Made by a program: the position numbers and the translations under genes. A stretch of 64,000 nt of DNA, from NCBI RefSeq assembly GCF_006716085.1, contig NZ_VFON01000001.1, positions 2,170,001-2,234,000 on the forward strand, written 5' to 3'. Source of the stretch: Leucobacter komagatae (GTDB taxonomy: Bacteria > Actinomycetota > Actinomycetes > Actinomycetales > Microbacteriaceae). Each line of letters starts with the position of its first letter. Position 1 is the first letter of the stretch. Positions 41,696 to 50,091 of the stretch are shown one piece after another. Under the pieces are notes generated by a model that saw only the letters and a program-made list of their open reading frames with translations, did no database searches and was not told where the DNA came from.

Positions 41696-42703
41696 ATGCG
41701 CACCTCCCGCGTCTACCACGCCGTCGATTCGCACACCGAGGGCATGCCCACCCGCGTCATTACGGGGGGTGCTCCGGTATTCCCCGGTAATTCGATGGCC
41801 GAACGTCGCACCTGGTTCATGGAGAACAACGACGAACTCCGTGAGCTGCTCATGTTCGAGCCGCGCGGCCACGCTTCGATGAGCGGCGCGATCCTGCAGC
41901 CCCCGACCCGCCCCGACTGCGACTGGGGCGTGCTCTACATCGAGGTCTCGGGCTGCCTCCCGATGTGCGGCCACGGCACGATCGGCGTCGCAACGGTGCT
42001 CGTCGAGACCGGCATGGTCGAGGTCACCGAGCCCGTCACCACGATCCGGCTCGACACCCCAGCGGGGCTCGTCATCGCCGAGGTCGCCGTCACCGACGGC
42101 CACGCAGACAGCGTCACGATCACGAACGTCCCGTCGTACTCCGAGCGCCTCGACGCGACGGTCGAGGTCCCCGGCCTCGGCACCGTCACCTACGACCTCG
42201 CGTTCGGCGGGAACTTCTACGCGATCGTCGAGCTCGAGAAGCTCGGCATCGAGTTCCGTGAGGACCGCTCGAACAAGGACGAGCTGCTGAAGGCCGGCCT
42301 CGCGATCATGGACGCGATCAACGAGGCCGACGCGCCCGTGCACCCTGAGCGCCCCGACATTCGCGACTGCCACCACGTGTACCTGCAGGCCCCCGGCTCG
42401 ACGGCCGAACGCTCGCGCCACGCGATGGCGATCTACCCGGGCTGGTTCGACCGCTCACCATGCGGTACTGGCACGAGCGCGCGCATGGCACAGCTCCACG
42501 CCCGCGGCGAACTGCCCCTCGACCAAGACTTCCTGAACGAGTCGTACATCGGCTCGCGCTTCGTCGGCCGACTCATCGAGGAGACGACCGTTGCCGGGCG
42601 CCCCGCGGTCGTCCCGAAGATCACCGGCCGCGCCTGGATCACCGGCACGGCCCAGTACATGCTTGACCCAACCGACCCATTCCAGAAGGGATTCCTGCTG
42701 TGA
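41696..42703 (+). CDS. 4-hydroxyproline 2-epimerase
   Basis: A 335-residue proline racemase-family enzyme. Catalytic cysteines are Cys91 (PMCGHGTIG) and Cys256 (DRSPCGTGTSARMAQLHARG, where the A-R-M-A-Q stretch is typical of hydroxyproline epimerases). It would convert trans-4-hydroxy-L-proline to cis-4-hydroxy-D-proline for the dehydrogenase encoded at 44405-47552. The ATG at 41696 has GAGAAAGG upstream. The second family member at 22056 lies with the proline genes, so the two probably divide the substrates. Confidence 0.88.
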   Translation: MRTSRVYHAVDSHTEGMPTRVITGGAPVFPGNSMAERRTWFMENNDELRELLMFEPRGHASMSGAILQPPTRPDCDWGVLYIEVSGCLPMCGHGTIGVATVLVETGMVEVTEPVTTIRLDTPAGLVIAEVAVTDGHADSVTITNVPSYSERLDATVEVPGLGTVTYDLAFGGNFYAIVELEKLGIEFREDRSNKDELLKAGLAIMDAINEADAPVHPERPDIRDCHHVYLQAPGSTAERSRHAMAIYPGWFDRSPCGTGTSARMAQLHARGELPLDQDFLNESYIGSRFVGRLIEETTVAGRPAVVPKITGRAWITGTAQYMLDPTDPFQKGFLL

Positions 42704-43680
42704 CAGCAATGCCGAGTATCGATTTCTTCTCAGCCGACGAGGTGCGCGAGCTCCTCAGCTTCAAGACCGCGATCAACGCGCTCGAGGCCGCGCTCAGCGA
42801 GGGGCTCAGCCCCGAAGACGACGGGCCGCGCCTCTTCGCTGACGCCCCCGACGGCGAGTTTCTGCTCATGCCGGCGCAGAGCGCGAAGTTCAGCGGCGTC
42901 AAGGCGCTCACCATCGCGCCGTCGAACCCGGATCGCGGGCTCGAAAAAATCCAGGGCCTCTACCTGCTCTACTCGTCTGACACCCTCGCGCCCATCGCGG
43001 TGATGGAAGGGTCATGCCTCACGGCGATCCGCACCCCCGCGGTGACGCTCACCGCGATCCGCCACCTCGCCCGCCTCGCGCCCGAGGGCGCGCGGCTCGG
43101 CATCGACCCGCGGATCCTGCTCTTCGGCGCGGGCACCCAGGCCATCGAGCACATCCGCGCCGCGCTCGTCGATTTCCCCGACGCGACCTTCGAGGTCATC
43201 GGCCGCCGGCCCGAGCGCGTCACCGCGATGATTGATGCCCTGGCAGCCGCCCCCGAAACCTCGCACGTCAAGGTCTCCGCGCCCGCCGACGCCGACGCCG
43301 CAATCGCTGCGGCCGACATCATCATCCTCACCACCACGGCGACCTCCCCCGTCTTCGACGGCAGCCTCGTCGGCGAGAACGCGATCGTCGCGGCGACCGG
43401 AACGCACGGGCTCGACGCCCGCGAGGTCGATGACGCACTCGTGAATCGCGCCGACGTTGCGGTCGAGGGCCGCGGCTCAGCGAAGCGCGAGAATGGCAAC
43501 CTGGCGACCGCGTTCGACGAGGCGAAGTGGGCATCGAACCCACCCGCGAACCTGCAGGATCTCGTGCGCGGCAACTTCACGCGAACCCTCGGGCGCCCCG
43601 CGTTCTATACCGGCGTTGGGATGTCGTGGGAGGATCTTGTGTGCGCAAGCGCTGTTTACGCAGCGCGCAAGCGCCCCTAG
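42700..43680 (+). CDS. Ornithine cyclodeaminase/mu-crystallin family enzyme
   Basis: A 326-residue NAD(P)-dependent enzyme. The Rossmann motif is ILLFGAGTQAIEHI, and the substrate-side lysine is probably in FSGVKALTIAP. Family members in hydroxyproline loci are pyrroline-2-carboxylate reductases, which return pyrroline-2-carboxylate (from D-proline or 3-hydroxyproline) to L-proline. The GTG at 42700 overlaps the epimerase stop and has GAAGGG nine bases upstream; an ATG three codons on is the alternative. Confidence 0.8.
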   Translation: MTAMPSIDFFSADEVRELLSFKTAINALEAALSEGLSPEDDGPRLFADAPDGEFLLMPAQSAKFSGVKALTIAPSNPDRGLEKIQGLYLLYSSDTLAPIAVMEGSCLTAIRTPAVTLTAIRHLARLAPEGARLGIDPRILLFGAGTQAIEHIRAALVDFPDATFEVIGRRPERVTAMIDALAAAPETSHVKVSAPADADAAIAAADIIILTTTATSPVFDGSLVGENAIVAATGTHGLDAREVDDALVNRADVAVEGRGSAKRENGNLATAFDEAKWASNPPANLQDLVRGNFTRTLGRPAFYTGVGMSWEDLVCASAVYAARKRP

Positions 43681-43697
43681 CCACCACAGGAGCACCT

Positions 43698-44408
43698 ATG
43701 TCCACTCAACCATTGCCCTCCCGCCGCCTCACCCCGCTGAAGCGGCCACTGAACCTGCGCGAGACCGTTCTCGAGCAGCTGCGCACCGCCATCATCACGG
43801 GCGAGATCGCAGAGGGATCCCTCGTCTCGGCGCCGACCCTCGGGCAGGCGCTCGGCGTCTCGGCGACGCCCGTCCGCGAGGCGATGATGGATCTCGCGCG
43901 GGAGGGCCTGGTTGAGACGATCAAGAACAAGGGATTCCGGATCACCGCGATGACCGACAAAGAGCTCGACGACCTGGCGGCGATCCGCCTGCTCCTCGAG
44001 CCCCCGTCGATGCCAGCGGCCGTCGGGCGTATCTCCGACGAGGGCTTCGAGGAGCTCGAGCGGCTGGCCGATGCCTGCCTCGCGGCAGCGGAGACCGAGG
44101 ACCTTCAGGGGTACCTCGGCGCCGACCGCGAGTTCCACCACCTCATCCTCTCTCACATCGATAACCCCCAGCTCACCGAACTCGCCACATCGCTGCGCAC
44201 GCGCACGCGACTGTACGGGCTGAAGGAGCTCGCGAGCAAGGGTCGCCTCGGCGACAGCGCACGCGAGCACCACAGGCTCATCGCGCTCTTGCGCGCGGGT
44301 GACGGCGCCGGCGCCGAGCAGCTCATGCGCGACCACATCGGTCATGCGCGACGCGTCTGGGCGACCGGATCGGAGGAGCACCACACCCAGGACGGAGTTG
44401 GTTCGTGA
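43698..44408 (+). CDS. GntR/FCD regulator of the hydroxyproline operon
   Basis: A 236-residue FadR-group regulator. HTH: ALGVSATPVREAMMDLAREG with wing KNKGFRITAMT. The FCD domain has DREFHHLILSHIDNPQ with the usual Asp/His ligands. AGGAG lies five bases before the ATG at 43698. It is embedded in the operon and its stop overlaps the next start (GTGA), consistent with control of its own operon by hydroxyproline or a pathway intermediate. Confidence 0.88.
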   Translation: MSTQPLPSRRLTPLKRPLNLRETVLEQLRTAIITGEIAEGSLVSAPTLGQALGVSATPVREAMMDLAREGLVETIKNKGFRITAMTDKELDDLAAIRLLLEPPSMPAAVGRISDEGFEELERLADACLAAAETEDLQGYLGADREFHHLILSHIDNPQLTELATSLRTRTRLYGLKELASKGRLGDSAREHHRLIALLRAGDGAGAEQLMRDHIGHARRVWATGSEEHHTQDGVGS

Positions 44409-45586
44409 GCGAACGCGCTGACGTAATCATCATTGGCGCCGGCATCATCGGTGCCGCCACCGCGTACTTCGCGACGCTGCAGGGCCTCTCGGTCACGGTC
44501 GTCGAACGAGGGCTCCCCGCGAGTGGCACGACCTCGCGCTGCGAGGGCAACATCCTCGTCTCAGACAAAGAGCTCGGCCCCGAGCTTGAGCTCATGCGCT
44601 ACTCCCTCGACGTCTGGAAGGGCGAGCTCGCCGAGTTTGGGCACCTCTGGGAGTTTGAGGCCAAGGGCGGCATCATCGTTGCTTCACGTGAAACAAGTCT
44701 CGCCTCACTCGACAGGGTCACGACGTCACAGCGATCCCACGGCATCGTCGCCGAACCGCTCGACATCCCCGCCCTTCGAGAGCTCGAACCGCACGTCACC
44801 GACCGCGCGCTCGGCGCCGCGTTCTACCCCGAAGACAGCCAGGTCCAGCCGATCCTCGCGGCCTCGCACCTCCTGCGCCTCGCGCGCGAGCGGGGCGCGC
44901 AGCTCGTCGTGAACGCGCCAGTCACCGGACTCATTCGCGAGGGTGACCGCGTCACCGGCGTGCGCACGGCCCGGGGTGAATTCTCCGCGGCGCATATAGT
45001 CAACACCGCCGGCACCTGGGCGCCTGAGATCGCCGCGCTCGCCGGTGTGAACGTCCCAGTGAACCCCCGCCGCGGCTTCGTACTCGTCACCGAACCGCTC
45101 CCTCCGATGGTGCACCACAAGGTCTATGCCGCAGAGTACATAGACAACGTGGGGAGCGGTGACGCATCGCTGCAGTCCTCGCCGGTTGTCGAGGGGACGC
45201 CAGCTGACACGATCCTCATCGGCTCGAGCCGCGAGCGCATCGGCTTCGACAGCACCGTGAGCCCCGACGCGCTCCGCCAAATCGCCGCGAACGCCATCGA
45301 GCTGTTCCCGTTCCTCGAGCGCACGCGGATCCTGCGTCACTACCACGGCTTCCGCCCCTTCTGCCCCGACCACTTGCCCGTCATCGGCCATGACCCGCGG
45401 GCTCCCGGGCTCTGGCACGCGGCCGGCCACGAGGGCGCGGGTATCGGCCTCTCCGTCGGCACTGGCAAGCTGCTCGGGCAAGCGCTCGCAGGCCTCGAGC
45501 CTGACATGCCGCTCACGGAATTTAGACCCGAACGCTTCGACGAGCCAGGGTTCGCCGACCACGACGCAACGGAGGTGCACGCGTGA
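44405..45586 (+). CDS. D-hydroxyproline dehydrogenase-like FAD subunit (HcnC-type)
   Basis: A 393-residue DAO-fold flavoprotein with GAGIIGAATA (residues 11-20) and VVERG at the end of the second strand. The C-terminal HYHGFRPFCPDHLPVIGHDP and GHEGAGIGLSVGTGKLL are typical of the catalytic beta subunit of heteromeric D-amino-acid/opine/hydroxyproline dehydrogenases. It works with the 2Fe-2S and second FAD subunit encoded directly after it. It oxidises cis-4-hydroxy-D-proline to pyrroline-4-hydroxy-2-carboxylate, as inferred from the operon. All joints overlap by four bases. Confidence 0.85.
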   Translation: MSERADVIIIGAGIIGAATAYFATLQGLSVTVVERGLPASGTTSRCEGNILVSDKELGPELELMRYSLDVWKGELAEFGHLWEFEAKGGIIVASRETSLASLDRVTTSQRSHGIVAEPLDIPALRELEPHVTDRALGAAFYPEDSQVQPILAASHLLRLARERGAQLVVNAPVTGLIREGDRVTGVRTARGEFSAAHIVNTAGTWAPEIAALAGVNVPVNPRRGFVLVTEPLPPMVHHKVYAAEYIDNVGSGDASLQSSPVVEGTPADTILIGSSRERIGFDSTVSPDALRQIAANAIELFPFLERTRILRHYHGFRPFCPDHLPVIGHDPRAPGLWHAAGHEGAGIGLSVGTGKLLGQALAGLEPDMPLTEFRPERFDEPGFADHDATEVHA

Positions 45587-45963
45587 GCGCACAACCCATC
45601 GACCCCGCGCAGGGCGAGGTTCGAGCAACCTTCGAGGGCGAGCCGATCAGCTGCTCCCCCGGGGCGAGCGTTGCAGCCGCCCTCATCGCGACGGGCAAGC
45701 GCGGCTGGCGCGAGACGAAGAGCGGCGCGACGCGCGGCCTCTTCTGCGGCATCGGCGTCTGCTTCGACTGCCTCGTTGAGATCGACGGCGAGTCGGGTCA
45801 GCGGTCGTGCATGATTCCGCTCCGGGAGGGGATGGACGTGCGCCAGGCGAAGGGGCCGGGCGGCACTGGCGAGGAGCCGCGTGGCGATGCGCGTGGCCAG
45901 GAGCTTGGCAACGCGCTTGGCGACGCGGTTAGCGACGCGCGCGATGAGGAGGCCGGGGAATGA
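45583..45963 (+). CDS. 2Fe-2S subunit of the dehydrogenase (HcnA-type)
   Basis: A 126-residue ferredoxin-like subunit. Cys55, Cys60, Cys63 and Cys76 (FCGIGVCFDC, then RSC) provide the cluster ligands in the CxxxxCxxC-xn-C plant-type pattern. The first 85 residues are the conserved domain; the last 40 are an Asp/Gly/Arg-rich tail (bases 45847-45960) made of loosely repeated GDARG-like units that the family does not have. It passes electrons between the two flavin subunits. Confidence 0.85.
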   Translation: MSAQPIDPAQGEVRATFEGEPISCSPGASVAAALIATGKRGWRETKSGATRGLFCGIGVCFDCLVEIDGESGQRSCMIPLREGMDVRQAKGPGGTGEEPRGDARGQELGNALGDAVSDARDEEAGE

Positions 45964-47552
45964 ACTCGCAGGCAACCGATGCGCCACGCCCCACTGGGCG
46001 CGCACCGCACTTTGACGTCGCCATCGTGGGCGCTGGCCCCGCAGGCCTTGCGGCAGCAGCGGCCGCTTCCGACAGCGGCGCACGCGTCGCTGTGGTCGAC
46101 GCCGCTGAACAGCCCGGCGGCCAGTACTGGCGCCACCGTTCTGAGGCTGCTGGCGTGCCCGAGGGCGGCGAGTATCACCACGGCTGGAAGCAGTACCTCG
46201 CGCTCCGCGCCCGGTTCGATTCGGGTATTGCGGCGGGGCGCATCACCTACCTGCCGTCGACGAGTGTGTGGATGGCGCGGCCGGTTGCGGGGGCTGTTTC
46301 TGGGGCAGCTGGTGCTTCTGGGGCTGCGGGTGCTTCTGGGGCTGCGGGTGCTGGCGCCGGGTCGCCGGGGCCTTTGGCGTCTCACCCCGCGTTCGCGCTC
46401 GAGCTCACGCCCGCCCACGGCGGCGGGCCAAGCCCGGTCCCTTCGATCAGGGCCGCAGCACTGGTGCTGGCGACGGGCGGTTACGACAGGCAGCTCCCCG
46501 TTCCCGGTTGGCAGCTTCCCGGTGTGATGGCTGCCGGCGGCATTCAGGCGTTCGTGAAGCAGAACGGCATGTTGCCGGGTTCACGCTTTGTGATCGCCGG
46601 CACAGGGCCCTTCCTGCTGCCGGTCGCCGCAAACATTACGCAGGCGGGTGGCTCGGTTGCCGCCGTGCTGGAGTCGGCGTCGCTCATGGGGTGGCTGCCG
46701 CGCGCTCATCGCGCGGCGGGGGTTCCCGCCAAGGGCATTGAGGGCGCGGGCTACGTCGCCGCGTTTATCAAGAACAGGATCCCGTACCGGATTCGCACAG
46801 TCATCACCGAGATCCTCGGAACCGAACACGTGACCGGTGTGCGGACCGCACGCGTGCGCTCGACGGGCGAGACCATCCCCGGAAGCGAGCGTGAGATCAC
46901 CGGAATCGACGGCGTCGGACTCGGCTGGGGTTTCACCCCGCAGCTCGAGCTTCCGGTGCAGCTCGGGGTCAGCACGCGCGTTGACGTCGACGGCTCGCTC
47001 GTTGGCATCGTCGATGAGACCGGCCTGTCGACTGTTCCTGGCCTGTACCTCGCGGGTGAGATCACGGGCGTCGGCGGCGCCCCACTCTCAGTGCTTGAGG
47101 GCGAGATCGCCGGTCGCTCCGCTGCGTCGAGCGTGCTTGGCGCCCAGGGCGCGGTGACGGCCTCCGAACGCCGCATACTCGCCCGCAACCGCGGCTTCGC
47201 CGAGGCGATGCACCTCGCGCACCCCGTACCGGCTGGCTGGGCTGACAGGCTCACTCCCGAGACGACGGTGTGCCGCTGCGAAGAGGTCTCGTTTGGCGAG
47301 CTGGGCCACGCCCACACTGAGCTCGCTGCGGACGACCTGCGAACCGAGAAGGGCCTCACCCGTGCGGGGATGGGCTGGTGCCAGGGGCGCGTCTGCGGCT
47401 TCGCAGTCTCGTGCCTGTCGGCCGGGGCCGGGGCCGTTGGGGCTGAAGCTGTGCCGTCGGCGGAGTCTGCTGCCCACTCCCTCTCGCAGTCCGCGAAGCG
47501 TCCGGTTGCTCAGCCGCTTCCGCTGAGCGCGCTGCGCGACCTGCAGGACTAG
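45960..47552 (+). CDS. NAD(P)/FAD-fold alpha subunit of the dehydrogenase (HcnB-type)
   Basis: A 530-residue pyridine-disulfide-type flavoprotein: GAGPAG (24-29) after FDVAIV, a second dinucleotide fold FVIAGTGPFLLPVA, and the C-terminal Fe-S domain with VCRCEEVSFGEL and WCQGRVC cysteines. It is the alpha subunit of the hydroxyproline dehydrogenase. Between residues about 107 and 140 there is a Gly/Ala/Ser insert made of 18-base tandem units (46290-46352) coding GASGAA. The C-terminal 40 residues are Ala/Ser-rich. The stop overlaps the convergent ClbS-family stop. Confidence 0.85.
   Translation: MNSQATDAPRPTGRAPHFDVAIVGAGPAGLAAAAAASDSGARVAVVDAAEQPGGQYWRHRSEAAGVPEGGEYHHGWKQYLALRARFDSGIAAGRITYLPSTSVWMARPVAGAVSGAAGASGAAGASGAAGAGAGSPGPLASHPAFALELTPAHGGGPSPVPSIRAAALVLATGGYDRQLPVPGWQLPGVMAAGGIQAFVKQNGMLPGSRFVIAGTGPFLLPVAANITQAGGSVAAVLESASLMGWLPRAHRAAGVPAKGIEGAGYVAAFIKNRIPYRIRTVITEILGTEHVTGVRTARVRSTGETIPGSEREITGIDGVGLGWGFTPQLELPVQLGVSTRVDVDGSLVGIVDETGLSTVPGLYLAGEITGVGGAPLSVLEGEIAGRSAASSVLGAQGAVTASERRILARNRGFAEAMHLAHPVPAGWADRLTPETTVCRCEEVSFGELGHAHTELAADDLRTEKGLTRAGMGWCQGRVCGFAVSCLSAGAGAVGAEAVPSAESAAHSLSQSAKRPVAQPLPLSALRDLQD
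46290..46352 (+). repeat. In-frame 18-bp tandem repeats in the alpha subunit gene
   Basis: About three units of GGTGCTTCTGGGGCTGCG-like sequence encode Gly-Ala-Ser-Gly-Ala-Ala, the central two being identical. The insert keeps the reading frame and lies in a surface loop position between core strands. Confidence 0.8.
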
Positions 47553-48094
47553 TTGCTCGCGCGTGCGGCCTTCATGGCCGCACGTAGCTTCTTCGCGGCC
47601 CAGTCGTAATGACTTGAGGTCGCTGAGACGCAGTAGGAGCCGAGCGACGTCGTTCCGGTCCACGGGAAGAACTGCTTTACGAAGAGCTCTTCGTCGTTGA
47701 ACCGTTCAATGAGCTCCACGACCGCGCGGTGGCTGCCTTTGAGCGCCGCCCGGGCGGCGTCGGTGGTGGTATCGGACTTCGCGTCGCGGAAGCCCACGTT
47801 CATGCCTGCATAGTCGCGCCACGTGTAGGGTGCCGGAAGGAAGGGCTTCGTCTCCCCGCGCTCGTTGGCCTCAACCCAGTCGATGAGCAATCCGTGCCAG
47901 GCGGTGAGGTGCACGAGCACGTCGCGGAGCCTTCGGTCGCGCTCCCAGTGGGCCTCGGGCTTCTCAAAGCCGTCGCCGTAGGTAAGGTCGGCCTCGCGCT
48001 CGGCCTCGCTCATCCCCGCGATGAGCTTGGTGAGCGCGTCATACCGTTCACCTGCGGCTGTGAGCAGTTCGGCTCGGGTCGTGGGTCGTGCCAT
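47549..48094 (-). CDS. ClbS/DfsB-family four-helix protein
   Basis: A 181-residue protein of the DinB-like ClbS/DfsB (DUF1706) family. The start RPTTRAELLTAAGERYDALTK, RDVLVHLTAWHGLLIDWVEAN and the end TSSHYDWAAKKLRAAMK fit that family well. ClbS hydrolyses the cyclopropane warhead of colibactin; most relatives have no known function. The ATG at 48094 follows AGGAG. The frame upstream runs through a GC-rich repeat and is not coding. Confidence 0.85.
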   Translation of the reverse strand: MARPTTRAELLTAAGERYDALTKLIAGMSEAEREADLTYGDGFEKPEAHWERDRRLRDVLVHLTAWHGLLIDWVEANERGETKPFLPAPYTWRDYAGMNVGFRDAKSDTTTDAARAALKGSHRAVVELIERFNDEELFVKQFFPWTGTTSLGSYCVSATSSHYDWAAKKLRAAMKAARASN

Positions 48095-48160
48095 GTTGGC
48101 TCCTCTGTTCGGGCGCGGGCCCGAGGTCGGGGGTCGCGGCCCCACGCCCAGGCTACCGCG

Positions 48161-48289
48161 CCCACCGGCCCACCGGCCCACCGGCCCACCGGCCCACCGG
48201 CCCGCCCGCCGGCCCGCCCGCCGGCCCACCCCTCGGTCGGGCCCACTGGCCCACCCCTCGGTCGGGCCCACTGGCCCACCACTCGGTCG
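48161..48289. repeat. GC-rich tandem repeats upstream of the ClbS-family gene
   Basis: Five perfect copies of CCCACCGG (48161-48200) are followed by two of CCCGCCCGCCGG and then two 25-base units (48225-48249, 48250-48274) plus a partial third. No gene is visible in the 427-base spacer 48095-48521. Confidence 0.85.
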
Positions 48290-48300
48290 TTCGCGGAATC

Positions 48301-48366
48301 ACCCGGAAGGCACCGATTCACCCGCTTTTCACACGTACATTGTGGGTGAATCGGTGCCGTCCGGGT
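48301..48366. repeat. Long inverted repeat, 23-bp arms
   Basis: Arms 48301-48323 and 48344-48366 are complementary apart from one mismatch, separated by 20 bases. Like the palindromes near 14645, it is bordered by GC-rich tandem arrays. In RNA it could form the terminator of the Liv operon or the leader of the ClbS-family message. Confidence 0.85.
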
Positions 48367-48373
48367 ACATCGG

Positions 48374-48490
48374 CGGGCCGGGCGGACCAGGCGGGCCGGG
48401 CGGACCAGGCGGGCCGGGCAGACCAGGCGGGCCGGGCGGACCAGGCGAGCCGGGCGGACCAGGGCAGGCCGGGCAAGGCGGGTCAGGCGG
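48374..48490. repeat. 18-bp tandem repeat array downstream of livF
   Basis: The unit CGGGCCGGGCGGACCAGG starts at 48374 and recurs at 48392, 48410, 48428 and 48446 with at most one or two changes, then decays. Read in one plus-strand frame it would encode a collagen-like Gly-Pro-Gly run, but no start signal or homologous gene is seen. Confidence 0.85.
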
Positions 48491-48521
48491 GCGGCCGGGC
48501 CGGGGGCCTGCCCCGCGCTAC

Positions 48522-49232
48522 CTAGGCGCCCAGGTAGGCCTCGATGACGCGCGGATCCTCAGCGAGCTCCGCCGCAGGTCCCTGCAGGGTGACCCGCCCC
48601 GACTCGAGCACGTACGCCCGGTCGGCGATCTTCAGCGCGGCTTTCGCGTTCTGCTCGACGAGCAGCACCGTGGTGCCCTGCTTGTTCACCTCGCGGATGA
48701 TCTCCATCACCTGCTTCACGATGAGCGGCGCGAGCCCCATCGAGGGCTCGTCGAGCAGCAGCAGCTTCGGCCCGCCGACGAGCGCGCGCCCGAGCGCGAG
48801 CATCTGCTGCTCGCCACCCGAGAGCGTGCCACCCTGCTGGTCCCGCCGCTCGGCGAGGCGCGGCATCAGCTCGTAGGCGTGGGCCGCGCGCTCGGCAATG
48901 AGCTTCTGGTCTTTCACGAGGTAGCCGCCGATAAGCAGGTTCTCGTGAACCGTCATCGTCGAGAAGATGCGGCGCCCCTCGGGGATGTGCAGCAGACCTG
49001 CCTCGACCATGTCCCACGGCTGGAGCTTCGTGAGATCTTTGTCGCCCCACGTCACGCGGCCGTTGCGCGGCCGCTCGAGGCCCGAGAGCATCGAGAGCGT
49101 GGAGGTCTTGCCCGCGCCGTTGTTTCCGAGCAGCGAGACAATCTCACCCTCGTTCACCTCGAGGCTCAGCCCCCGAAGGGCGTGCACGCGGTTGTAGTAG
49201 AGGTCTACGTTTTCGAGTACGAGGTTACTCAT
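48522..49232 (-). CDS. livF: LivF-type branched-chain amino acid ABC ATPase
   Basis: A 236-residue ATPase: Walker A GNNGAGKT (36-43), LLHIPEGRRIF, signature LSGGEQQML, Walker B LLLLDEPSMGLAP. These are hallmarks of LivF. It starts inside the end of livG (eight-base overlap). It works with LivG, LivM, LivH and the binding protein encoded upstream. Substrate may be leucine-type amino acids, or hydroxyproline given the adjacent operon; the sequence alone does not decide. Confidence 0.9.
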   Translation of the reverse strand: MSNLVLENVDLYYNRVHALRGLSLEVNEGEIVSLLGNNGAGKTSTLSMLSGLERPRNGRVTWGDKDLTKLQPWDMVEAGLLHIPEGRRIFSTMTVHENLLIGGYLVKDQKLIAERAAHAYELMPRLAERRDQQGGTLSGGEQQMLALGRALVGGPKLLLLDEPSMGLAPLIVKQVMEIIREVNKQGTTVLLVEQNAKAALKIADRAYVLESGRVTLQGPAAELAEDPRVIEAYLGA

Positions 49233-50091
49233 CCTCTTCCTCCCCCAGGTATGCGGCGATGACGACCGGGTTGGTCTTCACCTCGGCAGGCGTGCCATCG
49301 GCGATCTCCTTGCCGTAGTTGAGCACGACCACGCGCTCGGAGATCTCCATGACGAGGCCCATGTCGTGCTCAATGAGCACAATCGAGACGCCAAGGTCAC
49401 GGATCTTGCGGATGAGCTCCATGAGCTCGTTCTTCTCGTTGTGGTTGAGGCCGGCTCCGGGCTCGTCGAGCAGCAGCAGCTTCGGCTGCGTCGCGAGCGC
49501 CCGCGCGATCTCCACGCGACGCTGCTCACCGTAGGGCAGCTGGGTGACGAGCAGCTCATCGTCTGCCCGGAACCCGACGAAGTCGAGCCAGCCGCGCGCA
49601 TCCTCCGTGCACTGCGCCTCGCTGCGCTTGTAGCGCGGCGTGTGCAGCATCGCGTCGAAGACGTTCTGGCCGAGGTGCGAGTGCATCCCGGTCTTCACGT
49701 TTTCGAGCACGGTCATATCACGGAACAGGCGCACGTTCTGGAACGTTCGGGCCATGCCGCGCTTCGTGATGTGTGACGGCTTCTTCCGCGTGACGGACTC
49801 GCCGTCGAAGACGACGGAGCCCTCGTTCGGGCGGTAGAACCCCGAGATGCAGTTGAACGCGCTCGTCTTGCCAGCGCCGTTCGGGCCGATGACCGAGACG
49901 ATCTCACCCTCGTGCACCGAGAACGAAAGGCCCGCGACAGCTTTGATGCCGCCGAACGAGACCGCGAGATCCTTGACCTCGAGAAGCAGCTTGCCGGAGG
50001 CGCCCCGGCCCGTGCCCTGACCGGCCGCACCAGCAGCGCCAGCCGGGCTAGCCACGCCAGCGGGCGCGGTGGTTGCGTGGGTGTTGCTCAT
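49225..50091 (-). CDS. livG: LivG-type branched-chain amino acid ABC ATPase
   Basis: A 288-residue ATPase: Walker A GPNGAGKT (69-76), FNCISGFYRPNEG, FQNVRLFRDMTVLENV, LPYGEQRRVEIARAL as signature and LLLLDEPGAGLN. The first 33 residues are an Ala/Gly-rich extension ahead of the usual LivG start. The start overlaps the livM stop (ATGA). It pairs with LivF. Confidence 0.9.
   Translation of the reverse strand: MSNTHATTAPAGVASPAGAAGAAGQGTGRGASGKLLLEVKDLAVSFGGIKAVAGLSFSVHEGEIVSVIGPNGAGKTSAFNCISGFYRPNEGSVVFDGESVTRKKPSHITKRGMARTFQNVRLFRDMTVLENVKTGMHSHLGQNVFDAMLHTPRYKRSEAQCTEDARGWLDFVGFRADDELLVTQLPYGEQRRVEIARALATQPKLLLLDEPGAGLNHNEKNELMELIRKIRDLGVSIVLIEHDMGLVMEISERVVVLNYGKEIADGTPAEVKTNPVVIAAYLGEEEDE

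Noticed and set aside
48021..49262. Plus-strand open frame with a collagen-like Gly-Pro-Gly run
   Set aside because: It arises from the 18-bp GC array and runs antisense through livF, whose motifs are complete. No start signal precedes it.
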